Shown here in pieces: positions 62,101 to 64,000 of a DNA stretch of 64,000 nucleotides. A program made the position numbers and the translations under genes. Numbering within the stretch: the first letter of the stretch is position 1; the number at the start of each line of letters is the position of its first letter. The stretch spans positions 9,865,501 to 9,929,500 of the forward strand of contig NC_088303.1 of the NCBI RefSeq assembly GCF_032854445.1, read 5' to 3'. The notes under the pieces were generated by a model that ran no database searches, was not told where the DNA came from, and saw only the letters and a list, made by a program, of their open reading frames with translations. The stretch is from Liolophura sinensis. Lineage: Eukaryota; Mollusca; Polyplacophora; Chitonida; Chitonidae.

Positions 62101-62879
62101 AGCAGAGTGCCGATTTTGATGAAACTTACCATACATCTTGCTTATCATCTGAACTTGTGCATACACTTAAGGTTAATTGCAGTTGGGTAATTAATGTCAT
62201 AATTAGCTCCATTTACAACTTTTGTAATAGTGCTTTTCCATATGTTCAGATTTTATCCATGCAACTCTTCCTAAACTACGGGACTATTTCCATGAAACTA
62301 ACAGCATACATCTTCCCTATAATCTAGACTTGTGCATATGTGCATGTAAGTTCACTTGAAATTGGCTAATTAATTTTGCATTTACACCTATTAGGCACTT
62401 AATGCAGTAATGGATTTTCAAGTAGTCTGTGCTCTCTTCAGATTGCTACATTTCTCCATTCAGATTTTGATGTACTAGTAGCGCAGTCAATGCACATCAT
62501 GAATGGCCCATTGAACAATCTATATAAAGCCAAGCTAAGCAACATGACGCCCTTTCATTTATTTTAAGGTTTTCTTAGTTTTATTTCTAGAAATGTTGGG
62601 GGATTGAAGTGGGGTATTTCGGACATACAGATTTTTTTTTTTGAGCAAAACATCTACCCATGTAAGTATTTGTTATCTGTGTAGCAAAAAGAAGTGTATT
62701 GCATTCATTTGATTGGTAGATATACAAATGCAAATTGAAATTTATGTCTTGGATTTAATGCATGGAGTAAAATAGCAGTCTTATAAACAAGAAATAACAG
62801 TGTGATTCATCTTTAGGCTGTGAACAAAAAGAAGAGGAAATCAGTGAAGATGCAGGTGAAACCACACCTCCTGTTCAGG
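35053..62879 (+). CDS. XRN1: XRN1, 5'-3' exoribonuclease 1 (29 exons seen, 3' end outside window)
   Basis: Twenty-nine exons join in one frame of 3,330 nt (1,110 codons) from a canonical start, [23 protein letters not shown]1 degrades decapped 5'-monophosphate RNA in the cytoplasm and concentrates in P-bodies. The XRN nuclease signature residues are present: D35 (LYLDMNG), D86 ([16 protein letters not shown]), E176 and E178 ([10 protein letters not shown]), D206 and D208 (YGLDADL) and D296 ([14 protein letters not shown]), with the conserved basic residues K93, Q97 and R101. Conserved region 2 ([24 protein letters not shown]) and the following domains (CR2, PAZ/Tudor-like, winged-helix and SH3-like regions as known in XRN1) follow up to VKPHLLF. 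Animal XRN1 is usually about 1,600-1,700 residues, so the low-complexity C-terminal third is off the right edge. XRN2 is excluded because it has a zinc knuckle insertion and a different start. All introns are GT-AG. Confidence 0.96.
35323..35917. mobile_element. Foldback element in XRN1 intron 1
   Basis: Two inverted arms, about 35323-35560 and 35675-35917, match end to end with roughly 80% identity by eye (termini 'agccctgaaaga' and 'tctttcagggct'). Between them is a loop of about 110 bp. No transposase frame is present. This is the layout of a foldback or long-TIR MITE. Target duplication is unclear. Confidence 0.8.
36815..36890 (+). mobile_element. SINE-A fragment in intron 1
   Basis: Decayed 3' part: 'gtctcgggtctgccatccca', 'gtgaaatattgttaagtaca', then 'aaaacaacaatcacataaat', just upstream of exon 2. 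Confidence 0.55.
36923..37054 (+). CDS. XRN1: XRN1 exon 2
   Basis: 132 nt, residues 26-69, with the acceptor gtgtttcag and the donor gtatga. It contains [15 protein letters not shown] with catalytic D35. Confidence 0.95.
37619..37719 (+). CDS. XRN1: XRN1 exon 3
   Basis: 101 nt, residues 70-102 plus two bases of codon 103. It contains [20 protein letters not shown] with D86 and the basic 5'-phosphate pocket residues. Confidence 0.95.
38497..38594 (+). CDS. XRN1: XRN1 exon 4
   Basis: 98 nt, residues 103-135 plus one base. It holds a charged helix region ([15 protein letters not shown]) followed by [10 protein letters not shown], the family motif that leads into exon 5. Confidence 0.93.
39350..39545. 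repeat. Dispersed repeat in intron 4 (empty-site copy)
   Basis: Matches the two parts of the repeat at 18691-20180 ('cagtgcaatttatgcgcc', 'ggtttggtcaatttcagg', 'aaataggttgaagaattaca'). It lacks the SINE found there and so preserves the uninterrupted target. Confidence 0.65.
39636..39745 (+). CDS. XRN1: XRN1 exon 5
   Basis: 110 nt, residues 136-172 ([20 protein letters not shown] onward, ending [10 protein letters not shown]). Acceptor ttgttccag, donor GAG then gttagt, phase 0 at the end. The tryptophan in SDPLWQS and the continuation HE|TPGEGEH agree with the family. Most of this exon has been copied into the tandem array that follows. Confidence 0.93.
39746..40981 (+). repeat. 103-bp array in intron 5 made of exon 5 plus its splice donor
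   Basis: The boundary 'atgaggttagtg' recurs every 103 bp exactly, at 39741, 39844, 39947, 40050, 40153, 40256, 40359, 40462, 40565, 40668, 40771, 40874 and 40977. About 88 nt of each unit derive from exon 5 and about 15 nt from the start of intron 5. Inner copies change the TGG codon of exon 5 to TGA or TAA and are pseudo-exons. The last copy keeps an open frame that differs from exon 5 in W to S over its last 24 codons. Confidence 0.96.
41222..42420 (+). repeat. Scattered decayed copies of the exon 5 unit
   Basis: Isolated diverged copies lie at about 41228-41291 (continuing at 41425-41462 after a SINE), 42155-42270 and 42270-42375. The copy at 41228 still reads [13 protein letters not shown]-like sequence with the original tryptophan codon. 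They show that the duplication is older than the uniform array. Confidence 0.8.
41293..41424 (-). mobile_element. SINE-A, 5'-truncated, inserted into a decayed exon-5 copy
   Basis: Very well preserved core ('gatggtcgtgggtttccccc', 'cccggtttcctcccaccata') and tail. It splits a repeat copy, with 'gtcttg' on both sides as a possible short target duplication. It therefore postdates the spread of the exon 5 unit. Confidence 0.85.
42753..42863 (+). CDS. XRN1: XRN1 exon 6
   Basis: 111 nt, residues 173-209. It carries [14 protein letters not shown] (E176, E178) and [10 protein letters not shown] (D206, D208), the centre of the metal-dependent active site. Confidence 0.96.
43709..43797 (+). CDS. XRN1: XRN1 exon 7
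   Basis: 89 nt, residues 210-238 plus two bases. It reads [20 protein letters not shown] and then a lysine-rich end (GGKKDKNK). Confidence 0.95.
44251..44344 (+). CDS. XRN1: XRN1 exon 8
   Basis: 94 nt, completing residues 239-270. It contains [20 protein letters not shown]. The donor follows GAG CCA as gtaagt. Confidence 0.95.
44758..44806 (-). mobile_element. SINE-A tail fragment in intron 8
   Basis: 'gatttatttatttgattagt' followed by 'gtttaactgccatgcttaag' is the reversed end of SINE-A, next to exon 9. Confidence 0.5.
44831..44999 (+). CDS. XRN1: XRN1 exon 9
   Basis: 169 nt, residues 271-326 plus one base. It contains the strongly conserved [20 protein letters not shown] with the last active-site aspartate (D296). 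Confidence 0.96.
45500..45567 (+). CDS. XRN1: XRN1 exon 10
   Basis: 68 nt, residues 327-349. It reads [20 protein letters not shown], matching the [10 protein letters not shown] motif of the family. Confidence 0.94.
45900..46585. mobile_element. Possible foldback/MITE in intron 10
   Basis: Outer ends ('ttcactaacctggaactc' at about 45905 and its inverted relative 'gagttccaagttagtgaa' at about 46557) and inner blocks ('aataataaagaccataac' with 'cttcgctagccgccatttt' versus inverted copies at 46371-46450) are arranged as two inverted arms around an AT-rich centre. Arms are more diverged than those in intron 1. Confidence 0.6.
46690..46866 (+). mobile_element. SINE-A in intron 10
   Basis: Lacks the head but has 'gtacgtgggaaggtcagcct', 'cccgggctctgcctagtttc', 'gagtacggcgtaaaacacaa' and the A-rich tail. 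It lies about 90 bp before exon 11. Confidence 0.85.
46957..47079 (+). CDS. XRN1: XRN1 exon 11
   Basis: 123 nt, residues 350-390. It starts [20 protein letters not shown] (family-like) and then runs into a lysine/glycine-rich linker ([16 protein letters not shown]). Confidence 0.92.
47408..47525 (+). CDS. XRN1: XRN1 exon 12
   Basis: 118 nt, residues 391-429 plus one base. An acidic linker ([12 protein letters not shown]) between conserved regions 1 and 2, poorly conserved as expected. Frame and splice sites fit both neighbours. Confidence 0.85.
47949..48075 (+). CDS. XRN1: XRN1 exon 13
   Basis: 127 nt, residues 430-471 plus two bases. It begins with an acidic stretch and enters conserved region 2 at [14 protein letters not shown]. 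Confidence 0.93.
48336..48425 (+). CDS. XRN1: XRN1 exon 14
   Basis: 90 nt, residues 472-501 plus two bases. It contains [20 protein letters not shown], a hallmark of conserved region 2. Confidence 0.96.
48806..48962 (+). CDS. XRN1: XRN1 exon 15
   Basis: 157 nt, residues 502-554. It reads [16 protein letters not shown] and [18 protein letters not shown]. The last motif matches the VLPAAS block of XRN1. Confidence 0.96.
49372..49491 (+). CDS. XRN1: XRN1 exon 16
   Basis: 120 nt, residues 555-594. It contains [20 protein letters not shown] followed by VLIPFIDE, nearly invariant in XRN1 and XRN2. Confidence 0.96.
49663..49832 (+). CDS. XRN1: XRN1 exon 17
   Basis: 170 nt, residues 595-650 plus two bases. 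It starts [20 protein letters not shown]. It ends in a less conserved proline-rich part before the PAZ/Tudor-like region. Confidence 0.92.
49944..50115 (+). mobile_element. SINE-A in intron 17
   Basis: 'gctggcttcctttccagtcg', 'gggtggttgtgggtttccta', 'cctcccaccataattctggc' and the tail 'aaacgtcaatcaaataaaga'. It is more diverged than the 41.3-kb copy. Confidence 0.8.
50161..51130 (+). mobile_element. Composite tRNA-derived element: inverted head plus three 304-bp tandem units
   Basis: Units repeat exactly every 304 bp ('ggcctgttggtcgagtgg' at 50319, 50623 and 50927) and look identical by eye. Each holds a tRNA-like head with box-A-like 'ttggtcgagtggtctagacg' and box-B-like 'ggttcgaaaccc', similar to Leu/Ser tRNAs. 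The left end (50161-50253) is an inverted partial unit that lacks about 30 bp of the direct copies. The whole block is flanked by perfect 12-bp direct repeats 'tcttgatttgca' (50149-50160 and 51131-51142), so it arrived as one insertion. Confidence 0.9.
51370..51520. repeat. Dispersed repeat fragment in intron 17
   Basis: Related to 10030-10170 ('ttcaaccttttcaaccacc', 'atattttgaaacattccga', 'aacacaaacaaatcat'). Confidence 0.6.
51644..51770 (+). CDS. XRN1: XRN1 exon 18
   Basis: 127 nt, completing residues 651-693. It starts [12 protein letters not shown] and ends [13 protein letters not shown], matching the GFPTLKHIRHK motif. Donor AAG then gtaaca. A stronger donor lies 102 nt downstream in frame. 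Confidence 0.93.
51771..52080 (+). repeat. 73-bp donor-rich repeat in intron 18
   Basis: 'gtaaggttcataaatacc', 'cctcacagacctcacagggt' and 'aaccatacacctcgtaaact' recur with a 73-bp period (gtaagg at 51902, 51975 and 52048; another at 51873). Consensus 5' splice-site words (AAGGTAAGG, GGGTAAAG, AATGTAAGG) occur throughout. Its link to the exon 18 junction 'ctcacaaggtaac' is suggestive only. Confidence 0.75.
52238..52327 (+). CDS. XRN1: XRN1 exon 19
   Basis: 90 nt, residues 694-723 ([20 protein letters not shown] onward). It matches the KKSGVQVFQ-SRGENM block. Donor GAG then gtaagt. Confidence 0.95.
52434..52822 (+). repeat. 75-bp array in intron 19 made of the exon 20 acceptor and exon start
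   Basis: The acceptor 'tgtctgttttcag' recurs exactly every 75 bp with AG ending at 52447 (first copy 'cttgttttcag'), 52522, 52597, 52672, 52747 and 52822, the last being the real exon 20 site. Each copy also carries the first 30 or so bases of exon 20. Copies at 52522, 52597 and 52672 begin with an in-frame TGA. The copy ending at 52747 does not. Confidence 0.96.
52823..52929 (+). CDS. XRN1: XRN1 exon 20
   Basis: 107 nt, residues 724-758 plus two bases. It reads [20 protein letters not shown] and then [13 protein letters not shown], matching the WPHL-EA-VV-VSDG block. Five decoy acceptors lie upstream. Confidence 0.93.
53350..53480 (-). mobile_element. Decayed SINE-A in intron 20
   Basis: Reversed core and head remnants: 'actgtactcaagaagatttc', 'tatatgacagcggctagcat', 'gagctcaaggagtcctgcgt'. 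Confidence 0.55.
53849..53977 (+). CDS. XRN1: XRN1 exon 21
   Basis: 129 nt, residues 759-801 plus two bases. It begins [20 protein letters not shown] and ends FIKEQ. A variable surface segment; the phase fits both neighbours. Confidence 0.88.
54030..54620 (+). repeat. Degenerate repeat of about 150 bp in intron 21
   Basis: Phrases such as 'tttggtggatacatacatac', 'cacagatgatgatgtgtcat', 'tttttgcagttgtcatggta' and 'agatagccattttccttata' recur three or four times with divergence. A pure C tract (about 14 C) starts near 54031. Confidence 0.7.
55306..55380 (+). CDS. XRN1: XRN1 exon 22
   Basis: 75 nt, residues 802-826 plus two bases ([20 protein letters not shown], then VMGRK). It matches the HYLRRKGI...GRKY block. 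A poly-T tract precedes the acceptor. Confidence 0.92.
55790..55877 (+). CDS. XRN1: XRN1 exon 23
   Basis: 88 nt, residues 827-856 ([20 protein letters not shown] onward). It corresponds to the family block containing LEKQW. Confidence 0.92.
55878..58071 (+). other. XRN1 intron 23, no recognised element
   Basis: 2.2 kb of AT-rich sequence with short open frames only. No exon homologous to XRN1 is expected here, as exons 23 and 24 join directly in phase 0 and in family order. Confidence 0.6.
58072..58185 (+). CDS. XRN1: XRN1 exon 24
   Basis: 114 nt, residues 857-894. It contains [14 protein letters not shown], matching the VFMLGTPYYGCTGE motif of XRN1. Confidence 0.95.
58567..58662 (+). CDS. 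XRN1: XRN1 exon 25
   Basis: 96 nt, residues 895-926 ([19 protein letters not shown]). It matches the GRIRV...EPNL block. Confidence 0.94.
58783..59048 (+). CDS. XRN1: XRN1 exon 26 (longest)
   Basis: 266 nt, residues 927-1014 plus two bases. It contains [40 protein letters not shown] and [15 protein letters not shown]. These are diagnostic of XRN1 and absent from XRN2. Confidence 0.96.
59370..59965. other. CpG-richer insert in intron 26
   Basis: The stretch 59560-59880 has many CpG sites ('gcgccaaaatccgctgtggt', 'acgatcgggaaaccggaatg', 'gatggaggacgcgatgaact') unlike the rest of the intron. The outer phrases 'attgaaaagagtatgcattt' (59469) and 'atgtgctcttttcaacctat' (59957) are partly inverted. 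It may be a mobile element, class unknown. Confidence 0.4.
60118..60359. other. 200-N assembly gap with duplicated edges
   Basis: N from 60139 to 60338, exactly 200 bases, a placeholder length. The 21 bases before it (gacaggggcgagtcaatgatc) reappear directly after it with one difference (gacaggggcgagtcagtgatc). The gap therefore hides a tandem repeat or is an unmerged contig overlap. Confidence 0.95.
60588..60674 (+). CDS. XRN1: XRN1 exon 27
   Basis: 87 nt, residues 1015-1043 plus two bases ([20 protein letters not shown], then EEDVFPSG). It matches the PELFSYI...VFYEDDIWPG block. Confidence 0.93.
61860..61995 (+). CDS. XRN1: XRN1 exon 28
   Basis: 136 nt, residues 1044-1089 ([20 protein letters not shown], then [11 protein letters not shown]). 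It ends in a charged helix as in the family. Confidence 0.93.
62030..62400 (+). repeat. Two-copy tandem duplication, about 190 bp, intron 28
   Basis: The first copy (about 62042-62225) contains 'gatgaaacttaccatacatc', 'gaacttgtgcatacactta' and 'gttgggtaattaat'. The second (about 62226-62385) contains 'catgaaactaacagcataca', 'gacttgtgcatatgtgca' and 'ttggctaattaat'. Diverged, so old. Confidence 0.7.
62817..62879 (+). CDS. XRN1: XRN1 exon 29 (last seen)
   Basis: 63 nt, residues 1090-1110 ([20 protein letters not shown], then R). It matches the basic segment leading to KPHLLYRP. The donor gtaagc follows. The next exon, which should begin with a P-L-E-like continuation, is not visible in the remaining 1.1 kb. 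Confidence 0.92.
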
Positions 62880-64000
62880 GTAAGCAGAGATAGTATTTTT
62901 CATTTATTAAAAACTTTATGATTAGAAAAACTAACTACAGTCAAACATGATATATGTGGCCAGTGAAGGGGGACAAAATAAGTGGTAGTTTAGGGTAGGT
63001 GGACACTTGACACAGGCTGGATAAAAGACCAAGCCAACACATAGCTTATGTTTCTGATCCTATCAGTACGGATTTCAGATATGATCAACGTTTATGCCAA
63101 CATAGATTTAGTAGCTATATAAAACATTATACTAATGTTATATCTGAAAAATTTAAACAGAGTAGGTTGTATAAAGCCTGAAGACCTAACGTTGTTCACA
63201 CAGAGTGTAAATAATCAAGCGCTTACAGCCTGAGTTTCAACCAGCGCAAGTGTGAGTTAAGCACTTCTCCCCCAACATTTTCATGATCTGGAAAGTCTTG
63301 CGCCGATTGGATCAACGTGGATACTGGATATTCCAGTCAGCTTTTGGACTGTGAATCGCAGCTAGACTGATAATCTGTATGAAAATCCAGTGTGCCATTA
63401 CCCGTGAAGCAACAACAACATACATGTATACGTATCAGGGAAGTTCAACATGTGTTTGTGAGAGGTCATATTTTGGTAAACCAAAAAGAAGACACACCAC
63501 CAGGTAACTACGAAGATAATGGCCAGGCAAGCCAGATGCTTTTTCAAATAAACCATACCTGGATGGAACCACAGGAGGTTTGCCCACTGTGACATTGGCT
63601 TTCACACCTCAAACGACCTTTACATGGGGTTAATCCCACTGCCTGGGTGTCCTGACAAAAACCAGCTGGGCATTAAAACAAATAGGTTTTACTGCCATTC
63701 ACCAGTAAACCACAAACTTCACTAGTCAGGACAAAATGGCAGGTTACAATATTGCAAATTTTCAAACACTATCAAAGCTGCCGGCGGTCATTTTGAAATT
63801 TTCAAATGGGATTGTCATCACTTATGAAAATCTCGAATGTGTAGGGCAGGTTGATATTGGATTTTGTTACAATATATAGTGGCCGTTAGCGGCATTGGAC
63901 AGGTGTCCGCATATTACAGGTTGTTTAAGATGGAAAATCATTCGGTTGCACCGAGAGTGGACGCTTAGGACTGTTAGATGCTAAATACAGGTGCCCATAA
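62880..64000 (+). other. XRN1 intron 29, runs off the right edge
   Basis: No XRN1-like coding segment was found in any frame. The open frames near 63392-63592 on both strands have no XRN1 character and lack plausible splice context. Confidence 0.65.

Overview
The window is animal nuclear DNA: intron-rich and AT-rich, full of minisatellites and short interspersed elements. The interspersed elements (a tRNA-like head, a conserved core, and a tail close to 'accaatcaaataaataa'), the many TACATGTA words and the protein sequences suggest a mollusc or another lophotrochozoan. The species cannot be named from this sequence alone. Two genes are recognised with confidence.

Left part (1 to about 32,000): no gene was recognised by homology. 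It holds a series of unrelated tandem arrays with units of 24, 83, 35, about 28, 21, 41 and 69 bp. It also holds SINE-like copies, an older dispersed repeat with a SINE nested inside it, two inverted-repeat structures, and one CpG-rich promoter-like cluster near 22.3-22.9 kb with a possible first exon on the minus strand. Many of the long open frames here exist only because a repeat unit lacks stop codons.

Middle (32,048-33,958, minus strand): a complete four-exon SPCS1 gene, encoding the signal peptidase complex subunit 1 (SPC12 family, 93 residues). It lies head to head with XRN1, and about 1.1 kb separates the two start codons. This interval probably carries both promoters.

Right part (35,053 to the right edge, plus strand): XRN1, the cytoplasmic 5'-3' exoribonuclease. 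I traced 29 exons (35,053-62,879) that join in one continuous frame of 1,110 codons. They cover the whole nuclease core with all visible catalytic acidic residues and the following domains up to the 'KPHLL' region. The C-terminal exons lie beyond the window. A 200-N assembly gap lies in intron 26.

The most striking signal is inside XRN1. At least two introns, and perhaps a third, carry minisatellites seeded by the gene's own exon-intron junctions. Intron 5 has a 103-bp array built from the end of exon 5 plus its 5' splice site, so the donor is repeated 13 times. Intron 19 has a 75-bp array built from the 3' splice site plus the start of exon 20, so the acceptor is repeated 6 times. Intron 18 has a 73-bp array rich in donor-like GTAAGG. 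Each of these introns offers one in-frame, stop-free alternative splice product. Other introns hold two foldback elements and a 970-bp composite of tandem tRNA-derived units flanked by a perfect 12-bp target duplication. I saw no CRISPR, viral or toxin genes.
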